From: Aquiluna sp.
Lineage (GTDB): Bacteria > Actinomycetota > Actinomycetes > Actinomycetales > Microbacteriaceae
Direction of reading: 5' to 3'
NCBI GenBank assembly: GCA_021741585.1
Contig: JAIOXN010000001.1
Span: forward strand, 434,001-498,000
DNA length: 64,000 nucleotides
Below, in pieces: positions 7,752 to 17,036 of the stretch (position 1 is the first letter of the stretch; each line of letters starts with the position of its first letter). Position numbers and translations under genes: made by a program. Under the pieces are notes generated by a model. It worked only from the letters and a program-made list of their open reading frames with translations, was not told where the DNA came from and did not search any database.

Positions 7752-10700
7752 GTGTCGTCACACGACAATCACAATTCAGATTCAGACTTCGGCGCCAACG
7801 AGTGGCTTGTCGCGGAAATGTACGGCCAGTGGCAGGCAAATCCTGATTCAGTGGATCGCTCTTGGTGGCCAATCTTGGAAAAATATGCGCTTGCACAGCA
7901 GGGCCTAGCACCTGCCGCTCCAAAGTTTGATGAAGGCGAACCGACCACTGGCTCCCTAAAGATTATTGACACCGACTCCACGGTGATTCAAAACTTTGAT
8001 TCCAACTCACCAGCCCCTCCAACCGAGGCGATCACAATTCCAGTGGCAAAGACCACCGAAGACGCTCCAAAGAATGCTCCGGTTCCAGCCGACCTTCCTC
8101 CAGTAACCGGATCAATGCCGGTTGCAGCCGCGGATGCCGAAGAAGAGAACGAAGTAACCATTCTTCGCGGCATGGCAAAGACGCTTTCCACAAACATGGA
8201 TGCCTCAATCAGCATTCCAACCGCGACCAGCGTTCGCCAGGTTCCGGCCAAGGTATTGATCGACAACAGAATCGTTATCAACTCGCACCTAAAGCGCACC
8301 CGTGGCGGCAAGGTTTCTTTCACGCACCTGATTGGCTATGCGGTGATTCAGGCCCTGAAGGCTTTCCCAAGCCAAAACGTCTTCTATGACGAGGTTGATG
8401 GCAAGCCTGCAATGGTTACACCGCCGAATGTGAACTTTGGTCTGGCTATCGATATTCCAAAACCAGATGGTACAAGAGCGCTCTTGGTGCCAAACATTAA
8501 GCGTGCCCAGAAGCTGAACTTTGCGGAGTTTGTGGCCTCATACGAAGACCTAGTCAAAAAGGCTCGTGACAATAAACTCACCGCTTCGGACTTTGCCGGC
8601 ACCACAATTTCCCTAACCAACCCAGGTGGTATTGGAACCGTGCACTCGGTTCCAAGGCTCACCAAGGGCCAGGGTTGCATCGTTGGTGTAGGAGCCTTGG
8701 ATTACCCGGCTCAATTCCAGGGCATGAGCGAAGCGATGCTCTCAGAGCAGGGAATCGGAAAGATTCTGACGCTAACCTCCACCTACGACCACCGTGTCAT
8801 TCAAGGCGCTGGTTCAGGTGAGTTCCTCAAGATCGTGAACGAGCTTCTTCTTGGAGAGCACGATTTCTACGGCAAGATCTTTGCCGATATGCGCATTCCC
8901 TACACCCCTGTGGTTTGGGTAAACGACTTCCACTGGGACCTTGCTGACCAATCGGGCAAGAACACCAGAATTCAGGAATACATCAATGCATTCCGAGTCC
9001 GCGGCCACCTGATTGCAGACATTGATCCACTTGAGTACGTTCAGCGCTGGCACCCAGATCTAGATATCCGCAACTACGGCCTAAGCCTTTGGGACCTTGA
9101 TAGAACCTTCAAGACCGGTGGTTTTGGAGGTCGCAGCAAGGCGAAGTTCCGCAACATGCTCGGCATCTTGCGTGATAGCTATTGCCGCACTATTGGCGTG
9201 CAGTACATGCACATTCCTGACCCAGTTGAAAGAAGTTGGTTCCAGGAAAGACTTGAACGCCCATATCAAAAGCCTGCCAAGGACGAGCAGTTCAGAATCC
9301 TGAACAAGCTAAACGAGGCCGAAGCTTTTGAGACCTTCTTGCAGACCAAGTTTGTTGGCCAGAAGCGCTTCTCACTCGAGGGTGGCGAATCCCTGATTCC
9401 AGCCCTTGACCAGATTTTGCAGGACTCTGCCGATTCCGGTTTGAGCGAGGTTGCAATTGGCATGGCTCACCGTGGCCGCCTAAATGTTTTGACCAACATC
9501 GCCGGCAAGACCTATGGCCAGGTGTTCCGCGAGTTCGAAGGTTCTCAGGACATCAAGAGCGTTCAGGGCTCCGGAGATGTGAAGTACCACATGGGTACCG
9601 AAGGGACCTTCACCTCCAGCCACGGCGCTCAGATTAAGGTTTCCTTGGCTGCAAACCCTTCCCACCTTGAAGCGGTAAACCCGGTTCTTGAGGGAATTGT
9701 TCGTGCCAAGCAAGACAACCTAGAAAATCCAGACAATTACCCAATTGTTCCGATTTTGATTCACGGTGATGCCGCATTTATTGGCCAGGGCGTGGTTCCA
9801 GAAACCATGCAAATGAGCCAGCTAGAGGGCTATAAGGTCGGTGGAACTATCCACATCGTTGTGAACAACCAGGTTGGTTTCACAACCTTGCCAAAGGACT
9901 CAAGATCGTCTGCCTATTCCACAGACGTAGCGCTTTCGATTCAGGCTCCCGTGTTCCACGTCAATGGAGATGACCCAGAGGCTGTGGTTAGGGTTTCGAA
10001 GCTTGCCTTTGAATACCGCAGAGATTTCAAGAAGGATGTCGTTATTGACATCGTCTGTTACCGCCGACGCGGTCACAACGAGGGCGACGATCCTTCGATG
10101 ACTCAGCCACTGATGTACAACCTGATCGAAGCCAAGCGCAGTGTTCGTTCGCTCTACATGGACAACCTAATTGGCCGCGGAGATATCACCCAGGAAGAGT
10201 TTGATGCTGCAAACGCAGCCTTCCAGACCAACCTGGAGCAGGCATTCGTTGATGTTCACGAAGCAACCATTGCCCCGGCACCGCTTCTAGAGCGCCCAAA
10301 TGCCATTGGCACAACAGCCAGCGAGCGCCAAGAGCTATCACGTCCAACTGCTATTGCCCAGGATTTGGTTGAGGCAATTGGAAACGCTCACGCCAACCAG
10401 CCAGAGGGCTTCACTGTTCACCCTAAGCTCGCTCAGCTTCTCCAGAAGCGCGTCGAGATGAGCCGCCAGGGTGGAATCGACTGGGGTTTTGGAGAGCTAC
10501 TAGCTTTCGGTTCGCTTCTGGTTGAAGGCGTTAATGTTCGCCTCACTGGCCAGGACGCAAGACGAGGCACCTTCGTCCAGCGTCACGCCTCGTTCCACGA
10601 TCGCCAGACCGGTCAAGAGTGGATGCCTTTGCAATTCGTATCTGAGAACCAGGCCAAGTTCAACGTCTACAACTCTTTGTTGAGCGAATACGGCGTAATG

Positions 10701-11492
10701 GGCTTTGAGTATGGATATTCGGTAGAAGCACCAGATTCACTGACCCTTTGGGAAGCCCAGTTTGGAGATTTCTCCAATGGTGCTCAAACCATCATCGACG
10801 AATTCATCTCATCTGCCGAGCAGAAGTGGAACCAGAGATCATCTTTGGTTTTGCTATTGCCTCACGGTTACGAGGGTCAGGGACCGGACCACTCATCGGC
10901 AAGAATTGAGAGATTCTTGCAGTTGTGCGCTGAGAACAACATGACTATCGCTCAGCCTTCCACGCCGGCATCGCACTTCCACCTTCTTCGTCGCCAGGCA
11001 TACACCAGCCCGAAGCGCCCGTTGGTGGTATTCACACCAAAGTCGATGCTTCGCCTAAAAGCTGCATCTTCTTCGGTTGAAGATTTCACTCAGGGATCTT
11101 TCCGCCCGGTTATCAACGACGAGCAAAACCTGGATCCAAACCAGGTCAAGCGCGTTCTGTTCTGCTCCGGAAAGGTCTACTGGGACCTATTGGCAGAAAG
11201 CGAAAAGCGCGGCACCAAGGACACTGCGATCATTCGTGTCGAGCAGCTCTACCCAACACCTGTTGAAGAGATGAAGACTGCGATTGAACAATTCCCTAAC
11301 GCCAAGCTTTGCTGGGTGCAGGACGAGCCTGCAAACCAGGGACCTTGGACCTATATGGGTCTGTTCATGCCAAAGTATGGAATCAACCTGACCCCCGTAT
11401 CAAGACCGGCATCAGCATCTCCGGCCTCTGGTTCGGCTAAGCGCCATGCCACCGAGCAGGCAGATCTAATCCAGAGAGCATTCGAGGGATAG
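7752..11492 (+). CDS. kgd: Multifunctional 2-oxoglutarate dehydrogenase E2-E1 / 2-oxoglutarate decarboxylase
   Basis: 1246 aa, the fused form known from actinobacteria (Kgd of mycobacteria, OdhA of corynebacteria). Order: short N-terminal E1 segment (ANEWLVAEMY, residues 15-24), a Pro/Thr/Ala linker (about 50-130), a succinyltransferase E2 core (about 140-370, DHRVIQGAGSGEFL at 346-359), and a ThDP-dependent E1 (about 400-1246, GMAHRGRLNVL at 570-580). There is no lipoyl domain, so it must use the lipoyl domain of the pyruvate dehydrogenase E2, as is established for OdhA. The HRxxQG motif, with Gln in place of the usual E2 Asp, is normal in this family. GTG start behind AAAGGGG. Regulation by an OdhI/GarA-type FHA protein is expected but not visible here. 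Confidence 0.97.
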   Translation: MSSHDNHNSDSDFGANEWLVAEMYGQWQANPDSVDRSWWPILEKYALAQQGLAPAAPKFDEGEPTTGSLKIIDTDSTVIQNFDSNSPAPPTEAITIPVAKTTEDAPKNAPVPADLPPVTGSMPVAAADAEEENEVTILRGMAKTLSTNMDASISIPTATSVRQVPAKVLIDNRIVINSHLKRTRGGKVSFTHLIGYAVIQALKAFPSQNVFYDEVDGKPAMVTPPNVNFGLAIDIPKPDGTRALLVPNIKRAQKLNFAEFVASYEDLVKKARDNKLTASDFAGTTISLTNPGGIGTVHSVPRLTKGQGCIVGVGALDYPAQFQGMSEAMLSEQGIGKILTLTSTYDHRVIQGAGSGEFLKIVNELLLGEHDFYGKIFADMRIPYTPVVWVNDFHWDLADQSGKNTRIQEYINAFRVRGHLIADIDPLEYVQRWHPDLDIRNYGLSLWDLDRTFKTGGFGGRSKAKFRNMLGILRDSYCRTIGVQYMHIPDPVERSWFQERLERPYQKPAKDEQFRILNKLNEAEAFETFLQTKFVGQKRFSLEGGESLIPALDQILQDSADSGLSEVAIGMAHRGRLNVLTNIAGKTYGQVFREFEGSQDIKSVQGSGDVKYHMGTEGTFTSSHGAQIKVSLAANPSHLEAVNPVLEGIVRAKQDNLENPDNYPIVPILIHGDAAFIGQGVVPETMQMSQLEGYKVGGTIHIVVNNQVGFTTLPKDSRSSAYSTDVALSIQAPVFHVNGDDPEAVVRVSKLAFEYRRDFKKDVVIDIVCYRRRGHNEGDDPSMTQPLMYNLIEAKRSVRSLYMDNLIGRGDITQEEFDAANAAFQTNLEQAFVDVHEATIAPAPLLERPNAIGTTASERQELSRPTAIAQDLVEAIGNAHANQPEGFTVHPKLAQLLQKRVEMSRQGGIDWGFGELLAFGSLLVEGVNVRLTGQDARRGTFVQRHASFHDRQTGQEWMPLQFVSENQAKFNVYNSLLSEYGVMGFEYGYSVEAPDSLTLWEAQFGDFSNGAQTIIDEFISSAEQKWNQRSSLVLLLPHGYEGQGPDHSSARIERFLQLCAENNMTIAQPSTPASHFHLLRRQAYTSPKRPLVVFTPKSMLRLKAASSSVEDFTQGSFRPVINDEQNLDPNQVKRVLFCSGKVYWDLLAESEKRGTKDTAIIRVEQLYPTPVEEMKTAIEQFPNAKLCWVQDEPANQGPWTYMGLFMPKYGINLTPVSRPASASPASGSAKRHATEQADLIQRAFEG

Positions 11493-11493
11493 T

Positions 11494-12090
11494 TTGCGCT
11501 CTTTGAGGGTCGTAATACTTGGTGATGAACTTCTCACCGGTGCCGGCGACCCCAAGGGATTGGGTTGGCTAGGGCGAGTTGAAGCCAGATTGCCGCAGGG
11601 CGATGATGTTGCTTTTTTTCCATTAGCAATGGTCAACGAAACTTCTGCAGCCCTTCTAGAGCGTTGGAGAAGCGAAGCCCTAATCCGCTTCAGCCCAGAA
11701 ACCGAGAACTTTCTAGTTCTTTCACTCGGCGCTGCGGATATCCAGGCTGGGGTGACGATATCTCGCTCTCGTTTGAACCTTGCTTCACTGTTGGATGATG
11801 CACTCAGAGAGGGAATCAAGATTTTTGTGGTGGGACCCGGGCCAACTGGCGTTCCGGAATACGACTACGAGGTTGAGCATCTGTCCGCAGGATATGAGGA
11901 TGTCGTAAAGCGCCGCAACATAACTTTTGTGGATTTATTCAAGCCGCTAAAAGAGCATGAGGGTTGGCTGCAAGAGGTCTCCAGTCACCCCAGAAGACTT
12001 CCGGGTCAAGTTGGCTACGGCCTAATAGCCTGGCTGGTTCTCAATAAGGGTTGGTTTGAGTGGTTGGGGCTAACAGAATCTGAGGGTTAA
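11494..12090 (+). CDS. SGNH/GDSL hydrolase-like protein with degenerate active site
   Basis: 198 aa with the SGNH-hydrolase layout: block I near residue 10 (VVILGDELLTG), block III LSLGAADI in the middle, and a C-terminal block with SSHPRRLPGQVGYG. The nucleophile position of GDS is Glu12 (GDE), the block III Asn is Ala, and the usual Asp three residues before the final His is missing. Classical esterase chemistry is therefore doubtful. The TTG start lies one base after the kgd stop, with no ribosome binding site of its own, suggesting translational coupling. No signal peptide. Function unknown. Confidence 0.65.
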   Translation: MRSLRVVILGDELLTGAGDPKGLGWLGRVEARLPQGDDVAFFPLAMVNETSAALLERWRSEALIRFSPETENFLVLSLGAADIQAGVTISRSRLNLASLLDDALREGIKIFVVGPGPTGVPEYDYEVEHLSAGYEDVVKRRNITFVDLFKPLKEHEGWLQEVSSHPRRLPGQVGYGLIAWLVLNKGWFEWLGLTESEG

Positions 12091-12332
12091 TCCTCGTGGT
12101 CCTGAATCTCACGTAGTTTTGAGAGAACTCTCTCCGCAAGCTCTGCAGCTGGTGCCTCATCGCAAGAACGCTGAATTACCTGGTTGAAAACTATTTCGAT
12201 GTCGTAGTGACCTTCGCATGAATCGCAGTTGGCAAGGTGAGCGGTGACCAAATCAAGGTCCTGCTCGTGGAGTTCCGAGTGTAGATATTCGTGAACGTTG
12301 CGCTTTACCTCATCGCAATCTAGCGGCTTCAT
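12087..12332 (-). CDS. rsrA: Zinc-binding anti-sigma factor for SigR (RsrA-like)
   Basis: 81 aa, a zinc-associated anti-sigma (ZAS) protein. Cys6, His32, Cys36 and Cys39 reproduce the metal ligand spacing of Streptomyces RsrA (Cys11, His37, Cys41, Cys44), including HxxxCxxC. In RsrA, disulfide stress oxidises these cysteines, releases zinc and frees SigR. It overlaps the upstream sigR gene by four bases (ATGA) and shares its stop with the convergent SGNH gene (TTAA at 12087-12090). Context and ligands together make the assignment strong. Confidence 0.9.
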   Translation of the reverse strand: MKPLDCDEVKRNVHEYLHSELHEQDLDLVTAHLANCDSCEGHYDIEIVFNQVIQRSCDEAPAAELAERVLSKLREIQDHED

Positions 12333-12919
12333 TTCTCTCCCGATTTTTCACTCACGTCATAACCTTCTTGCCTTGCGTAATCAGACAACAAAGTTTTCAG
12401 CAATTTCTTCCCGCGATGCAATCTTGACATGACAGTTCCAACTGGAGTGTCCATGACATCAGCAATTTCTGCATACGGCAAACCCTCCACAACAGCGTAA
12501 TAAACCACCATTCGGAACTCATCTGGTATCTGATCAAGTGCATCCCGAATCACCGAAGATGGCATATTATCAAGCGCCTGCAGCTCCGCGGATTTGGAAG
12601 TAGTTGAGGTTAGAGACTCCCCCGAACCAATTTGCCAATCCTCCAGGTCATCAAGGGCAGTCTTAGCCTGGTCCTTGGCCTTTTTGTTATAGAGGTTGAT
12701 GTGGGTATTGGTCATGATTCTAAAAAGCCAGGCTTTTAGATTGGTGCCTTGCTCAAACTTTGCCCACGCCACAAATGCTTTTGCAAAAGTCTCTTGAACC
12801 AAGTCCTCGGCATCAGAGGGGTTTCTGGTCCAGCGCAGCGCAGCTCCATAAAGTTGTGGCATTAGTGGAAGGGCTTGCTCTTCGAAACTCTTGAGCTTTT
12901 CAGATTTCTTTTCAGGCAT
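12329..12919 (-). CDS. sigR: ECF RNA polymerase sigma factor SigR/SigH (thiol-oxidative stress)
   Basis: 196-aa group IV sigma factor. Region 2 includes [19 protein letters not shown] (about residues 33-51) and region 4 carries the helix-turn-helix [20 protein letters not shown] (about 150-170). Neighbouring rsrA and the divergent aroA identify it as the SigR/SigH orthologue, which directs thioredoxin, thiol synthesis and protein quality-control genes under disulfide stress. A SigR-type promoter, GGAGT-N18-GTT, lies immediately upstream (12924-12949), consistent with autoregulation. Confidence 0.93.
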   Translation of the reverse strand: MPEKKSEKLKSFEEQALPLMPQLYGAALRWTRNPSDAEDLVQETFAKAFVAWAKFEQGTNLKAWLFRIMTNTHINLYNKKAKDQAKTALDDLEDWQIGSGESLTSTTSKSAELQALDNMPSSVIRDALDQIPDEFRMVVYYAVVEGLPYAEIADVMDTPVGTVMSRLHRGKKLLKTLLSDYARQEGYDVSEKSGEK

Positions 12920-12923
12920 TGAT

Positions 12924-12949
12924 AACAGTCTATGTCAGTGGGTTACTCC
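12924..12949 (-). promoter_or_regulatory. Candidate SigR-dependent autoregulatory promoter
   Basis: On the minus strand GGAGT (12949-12945), an 18-base spacer and GTT (12926-12924) match the actinobacterial SigR/SigH consensus GGAAT-N18-GTT with one mismatch. The GTT is only four bases from the ATG of sigR, so transcripts would be leaderless or nearly so. SigR autoregulation is established in Streptomyces; this site is inferred. Confidence 0.45.
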
Positions 12950-13914
12950 GGCAGAAAAATACTTCCCTTGATACCCGCTCGAATAGTTCTGTAGCTCACC
13001 AATGCGACGACCAATAACAAAATCACATAGAGGCTAACTGCAAAGTACAAGTAGTGCGGCTGTGGAATAACTGCATAAAAGGCAAATGCCGCAATGTCCA
13101 TGGCGGCCAAGGGAAAGGTATAAGCCCACCAGGGAAGCGCAAATGGCAACCTAATGAAGTGCCTTGCCTGAACCACAAGCATCAAAAGCAAAAAGACTGC
13201 AACGTAAAACAGGATGATCCCAAAATCATCCAGATTGCCGCTGTGCAGCTTTAGCCAAGAGATGAAACCGACTGCAGGTGGCGCAATCAAGATGAACAGT
13301 GTGGGCAACAGCCGCTTTGGAATTGCAGAAAAGAAAAAAGCTCGGTTCAAACTAATTGCCATCAGTGGCAGCCAGAAAATGATCCCAAGGGCATAAAAGA
13401 AATAGGAAATTTCCGCGTAGCCAAATTCCGCTCCGGCAACCGGAACCAGGATGTTTCCAACGATCGGGATAAACCAAGCCGGAGAATTATGTTCTGTCTT
13501 GAAGTGCTCGTGATGAATCCAGCGATCCAGAATCAAAAGCGTGAAAATCAGCTGAGCAGCTGCGCCTATCCACCACAAGAGCTGAGCAGCCATTGGAAAT
13601 AGCTGGATCGAGCCGATGGAAAGCAACAAAAGGCCGATGCTGATCGTTGGGAAGAAGCTCAACCGAATTGGGTGGTTTAGTTCTGCAAAAACCGCCCTTG
13701 GGAATCTAAGAATCTTCACCGCATAAGCAAGAAAGAGCCCAAGCCAAACGAATGCTGATATCGCTAGAAAAGCGCTGGAAACCCAAGCGTCTAGGCTGAA
13801 AACGCCTTCTAGTTTCTGGGTTGCAATTGCCAGACCCGACAGCCCCATTACCGATGCGAATAATGAGACCGGGAGATGTTGAAGCGATGGTTTGTCTTCG
13901 CTGAGTTCTGTCAT
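12943..13914 (-). CDS. TDT family transporter (TehA/SLAC1-like)
   Basis: 323 aa with about ten hydrophobic helices and the N-terminal block LPVSLFASVMGLSGLA (residues 14-29) characteristic of the tellurite-resistance/dicarboxylate transporter (TehA, SLAC1) family. These are anion channels or exporters; substrates range from C4-dicarboxylates to sulfite and nitrate. The location upstream of sigR-rsrA might hint at a stress link, but no cotranscription signal shows this. A TAnnnT-N6-ATG promoter precedes it. Confidence 0.8.
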   Translation of the reverse strand: MTELSEDKPSLQHLPVSLFASVMGLSGLAIATQKLEGVFSLDAWVSSAFLAISAFVWLGLFLAYAVKILRFPRAVFAELNHPIRLSFFPTISIGLLLLSIGSIQLFPMAAQLLWWIGAAAQLIFTLLILDRWIHHEHFKTEHNSPAWFIPIVGNILVPVAGAEFGYAEISYFFYALGIIFWLPLMAISLNRAFFFSAIPKRLLPTLFILIAPPAVGFISWLKLHSGNLDDFGIILFYVAVFLLLMLVVQARHFIRLPFALPWWAYTFPLAAMDIAAFAFYAVIPQPHYLYFAVSLYVILLLVVALVSYRTIRAGIKGSIFLPE

Positions 13915-13926
13915 GGCTCAAGCATA
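13915..13926 (-). promoter_or_regulatory. Candidate leaderless -10 box of the TDT gene
   Basis: Minus-strand TATGCT (13926-13921), six bases, then ATG 13914. No Shine-Dalgarno sequence. Confidence 0.4.
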
Positions 13927-13985
13927 GTTATATAGCACTGAGTCCCATAATCATTGAACCTGCGGTGTTGGTATCTTTATACCCA

Positions 13986-15260
13986 ATGACTCAAGCAGAA
14001 AATAATTGGAGTGCGCCGCAGGCAGCAGGACTTGACGCAACCGTTTTGCTTCCGGGGTCAAAATCCCTCACCAATCGCGAATTGGTACTTTCCGCTCTAG
14101 CTGAAGAACCAACACTCTTGGTGGCACCGCTAGTTTCCAGGGATTCCCTTCTCATGATCGCAGCGCTTGAGTCTCTTGGAACCAAATTTGAACGGCAAGA
14201 CGACAACCTGCTTGTCACACCTCAGAAACTTAAGGGGCCAGCCGCCATTGATTGCGGCCTGGCTGGCACTGTGATGCGGTTCTTGCCGCCGCTTGCAACC
14301 CTTGCGACTGGCGTTATTTCTTTTGATGGCGACTTGGGCGCTCGTGCTCGCCCCATGCACACAACAATTGACTCCCTTCAAGCATTGGGTGTTGATGTTG
14401 GCTTCGAAGAAAAGTCCCTGCCTTTTGAAATCCATGCAACAGGATCCGTTGATGGCGGAGAGCTTGAGATAGATGCATCTGCCTCCAGCCAGTTCGTTTC
14501 GGGATTGTTGTTGGTTGCTGCAAAATTCATAAACGGCTTGACCCTAAAGCACGTTGGCAAGGATTTGCCATCCCTTCCTCACATTGAGATGACGCTCGAG
14601 GTCCTCCGGCAAAGAGGTGTAGACGCTCGCGCTCTGAGCGAGACCACCTGGCGAGTAGAGCCCGGGGTCATCAAGGGTGGTCGAGTAGTCATTGAGCCAG
14701 ACTTGTCGAATGCCGGACCGTTTCTTGCTGCCGCGATGGTTGCCGGCGGCGAGGTCCGAATTCCAAATTGGCCAACCAACACCACCCAGGTTGGCGCAGA
14801 GTTTCAGCGAATTCTCCCGATGATGGGGGCCGAGGTCACTCTTGAGGCTGGGACATTGACACTCCAAAGCGATGGCAAGATCAAGGGCATCGATATCGAT
14901 CTTTCGATCGGCGGCGAATTGGCACCAGTCATTGCAGCTCTTGCAGCTTTGGCAGATTCCCCTTCACAGATCACCGGGATTGCCCATCTCCGCGGCCACG
15001 AAACTGACAGATTGGCAGCACTCTGCGCAGAGATTAATCGCCTTGGTGGAGCTGCAACCGAGTTGCCAGACGGCATTGAAATCCAACCCAAGCCACTGTC
15101 CGGAGGAATCTGGCAGACCTACCACGATCACCGAATGGCTACCGCGGGAGCCATCATTGGGCTTGTGGTTCCAGGTGTTGAAGTCGAAAATATTGCCACC
15201 ACATCCAAGACCATGCCCGGATTCGTTGACCTCTGGACAAAAATGCTGGGTAATTCTTGA
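13986..15260 (+). CDS. aroA: 3-phosphoshikimate 1-carboxyvinyltransferase (EPSP synthase)
   Basis: 424 aa from ATG 13986; an in-frame GTG at 13965 would add seven residues but is not needed. Sixth step of the shikimate pathway: transfer of enolpyruvyl from PEP to shikimate-3-phosphate. Visible motifs: LPGSKSLTNRELVLSAL (substrate lysine and Ser/Arg), GLAGTVMRFLPPLA near residue 87, LRGHETDRLAAL near 336 and YHDHRMATAGA near 377. The divergent sigR neighbour and the following rsgA-hisN match conserved actinobacterial order. TATCTT at 13972-13977 lies eight bases before the ATG and could be a leaderless -10 box. Confidence 0.96.
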   Translation: MTQAENNWSAPQAAGLDATVLLPGSKSLTNRELVLSALAEEPTLLVAPLVSRDSLLMIAALESLGTKFERQDDNLLVTPQKLKGPAAIDCGLAGTVMRFLPPLATLATGVISFDGDLGARARPMHTTIDSLQALGVDVGFEEKSLPFEIHATGSVDGGELEIDASASSQFVSGLLLVAAKFINGLTLKHVGKDLPSLPHIEMTLEVLRQRGVDARALSETTWRVEPGVIKGGRVVIEPDLSNAGPFLAAAMVAGGEVRIPNWPTNTTQVGAEFQRILPMMGAEVTLEAGTLTLQSDGKIKGIDIDLSIGGELAPVIAALAALADSPSQITGIAHLRGHETDRLAALCAEINRLGGAATELPDGIEIQPKPLSGGIWQTYHDHRMATAGAIIGLVVPGVEVENIATTSKTMPGFVDLWTKMLGNS

Positions 15261-16264
15261 GCTGGCTCTATGAACCAAAAGGTCCTTATCAAATGGATGA
15301 GGACGATGTTCGAATCAGACCAAACCCAAAAGGCTCCCGACCAAGAACCAAGCGCCGTCCAAATTTTGATGATGCCATCACCGGAATGGTCACCCAGGTT
15401 CATCTAGCTCGTTATGTAGTTCTTTTGGATGACGGCCGCGAGGTTTTGGCGACCCTTGCCAAGGAATTGCGCAAACAGGGCTGTGTCACATGTGACCGAG
15501 TGGCTCTAGCCGGAGATGTCTCCGAGACCAAGGGTTCCCTGGCTCGAATCGTGCGTATCGAGCCAAGAACAACCGCTCTTTCTCGCAGCTCAGACGATGG
15601 CGAAATCGCCGACCAGACAATTGTTGCCAACGCCGACCAATTAGTTATCGTGATGGCGGCGGCAAACCCAGAACCTAGACCCAGATTGGTGGATCGGTAT
15701 CTTGTTGCCGCCTACCACCAGGGGCTCAAGCCAGTTTTGATCATGACCAAGTGCGACCTGCAAGACCCAGCGGATTTCGTTTCCAATTTTGAAGGCTTTG
15801 ATCTGGAGATCATCAAAACCAGAAGCGACAAGCCTAATCTTGAGGCGATCACAGCCCTCCTGGAAGACCACACCACAGTTTTTGTTGGCCACTCCGGAGT
15901 CGGAAAAACCACGCTGATAAACCAGCTTGCACCTGATTTTCAGAGAGCAGTTGGAATCGTCAACGATGTGACCGGCAGGGGCAAGCACACCTCTTCTTCG
16001 GCGAAAGCAATCAAGGCCCATGGCGGCTGGTTGGTAGACACCCCAGGAATCAGAACCTTTGGAATTGCAGGGATTGAACCAGATGAACTCATTAAGGGCT
16101 TCTCGGATCTAGCACTGGCAAGCCAGGATTGCCCAAGAGGGTGCTCTCACCTGATTGATGCACCGGATTGCGCTCTTGATGCGCTGAGCGAAGAGGGTCA
16201 GATATCAGCTTTGAGACTCGACTCATTCAGAAGACTGGTTGATTCGATTAGGTCGGTAGATTAG
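15257..16264 (+). CDS. rsgA: Small ribosomal subunit biogenesis GTPase RsgA
   Basis: 335 aa: N-terminal basic tail and OB-fold (about residues 1-115), a circularly permuted GTPase domain with TKCDL (G4) before GHSGVGKTTL (G1) and DTPGIRTFG (G3), and a C-terminal zinc knuckle (CPRGCSHLIDAPDCAL). It checks maturation of the 30S decoding centre. The TTG start at 15257 overlaps the aroA stop (TTGA); the MSWL beginning matches my recollection of Microbacteriaceae RsgA proteins. ATG 15293 is the alternative. Confidence 0.94.
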   Translation: MSWLYEPKGPYQMDEDDVRIRPNPKGSRPRTKRRPNFDDAITGMVTQVHLARYVVLLDDGREVLATLAKELRKQGCVTCDRVALAGDVSETKGSLARIVRIEPRTTALSRSSDDGEIADQTIVANADQLVIVMAAANPEPRPRLVDRYLVAAYHQGLKPVLIMTKCDLQDPADFVSNFEGFDLEIIKTRSDKPNLEAITALLEDHTTVFVGHSGVGKTTLINQLAPDFQRAVGIVNDVTGRGKHTSSSAKAIKAHGGWLVDTPGIRTFGIAGIEPDELIKGFSDLALASQDCPRGCSHLIDAPDCALDALSEEGQISALRLDSFRRLVDSIRSVD

Positions 16265-16268
16265 CGAG
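16257..16268 (+). promoter_or_regulatory. Candidate leaderless -10 box of hisN
   Basis: TAGATT (16257-16262), six bases, then GTG 16269. The box overlaps the rsgA stop. The intervening GAGG could instead serve as a ribosome binding site, so this example is weaker than others. Confidence 0.3.
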
Positions 16269-17036
16269 GTGATTACCGATCTTGATTTGGCTCTGCGCCT
16301 GGCAGACATCGCGGATGAGATTTCCCTCTCCCGTTTTCGCTCTTTCGACCTATTTGTCGCAACCAAGCCAGACGACACTCCCGTCACAGATGCAGATCAA
16401 AGAGTCGAGCTAGCACTGCGCCAAAAAATCGCTCTTGAGCGACCAAATGACGCCATAATCGGCGAAGAGTACTCGAATGATTCTGATGGCGATCGCACCT
16501 GGATCATTGACCCAATCGATGGCACCGCCAACTTCATGCGCGGATTGCCAATTTGGGCAACGCTGATTGCTCTTCGGGCGGACGGGATAATCACAACATC
16601 TGTGGTTTCGGCCCCTGCACTTGGCAGGCGCTGGTGGGCGAACAGAGGTAACGGTGCATTCACGCTAGATATCGATGGCTCCGTGAGGTCGCTCCAGGTT
16701 TCCGATGTCGAGGACCTGGACAACGCATCCATTTCCTATAACAGCCTGCAGTACTGGGACCAATCCGGAAAGCTTGATGAACTGATTTCGCTTAGCCGCA
16801 AGGTTTGGCGGACCAGGGCTTTTGGTGACTTTTTGAGCTACATGTACCTTGCAGAAGGTGCCCTAGAAATGGTTGCCGAGCATGATCTAAAGATTTATGA
16901 CATCGCCGCGCTGGTCCCGATTGTTGAAGAAGCTGGTGGGAAATTTTCAGCCCTAGATGGTGCACTCAATGACGAGAGTTCAAGCGTTTTGGCTACTAAC
17001 GGCAAATTGCACAAAGCCTTTCAAAAAAGCTTCTAG
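16269..17036 (+). CDS. hisN: Inositol monophosphatase-family histidinol-phosphatase
   Basis: 255-aa metal-dependent phosphatase of the IMPase superfamily. IIGEEYSND (about residue 66) and WIIDPIDGTANFMRG (about 80-94) carry the metal-binding Glu and Asp residues; IYDIAALVPIVEEAGG near residue 212 holds the third Asp. Actinobacterial histidinol-phosphatases (HisN) belong to this family and often lie near aroA-rsgA, so HisN is the best reading. A general inositol-phosphate or PAP phosphatase cannot be excluded from sequence alone. GTG start. Confidence 0.82.
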   Translation: MITDLDLALRLADIADEISLSRFRSFDLFVATKPDDTPVTDADQRVELALRQKIALERPNDAIIGEEYSNDSDGDRTWIIDPIDGTANFMRGLPIWATLIALRADGIITTSVVSAPALGRRWWANRGNGAFTLDIDGSVRSLQVSDVEDLDNASISYNSLQYWDQSGKLDELISLSRKVWRTRAFGDFLSYMYLAEGALEMVAEHDLKIYDIAALVPIVEEAGGKFSALDGALNDESSSVLATNGKLHKAFQKSF

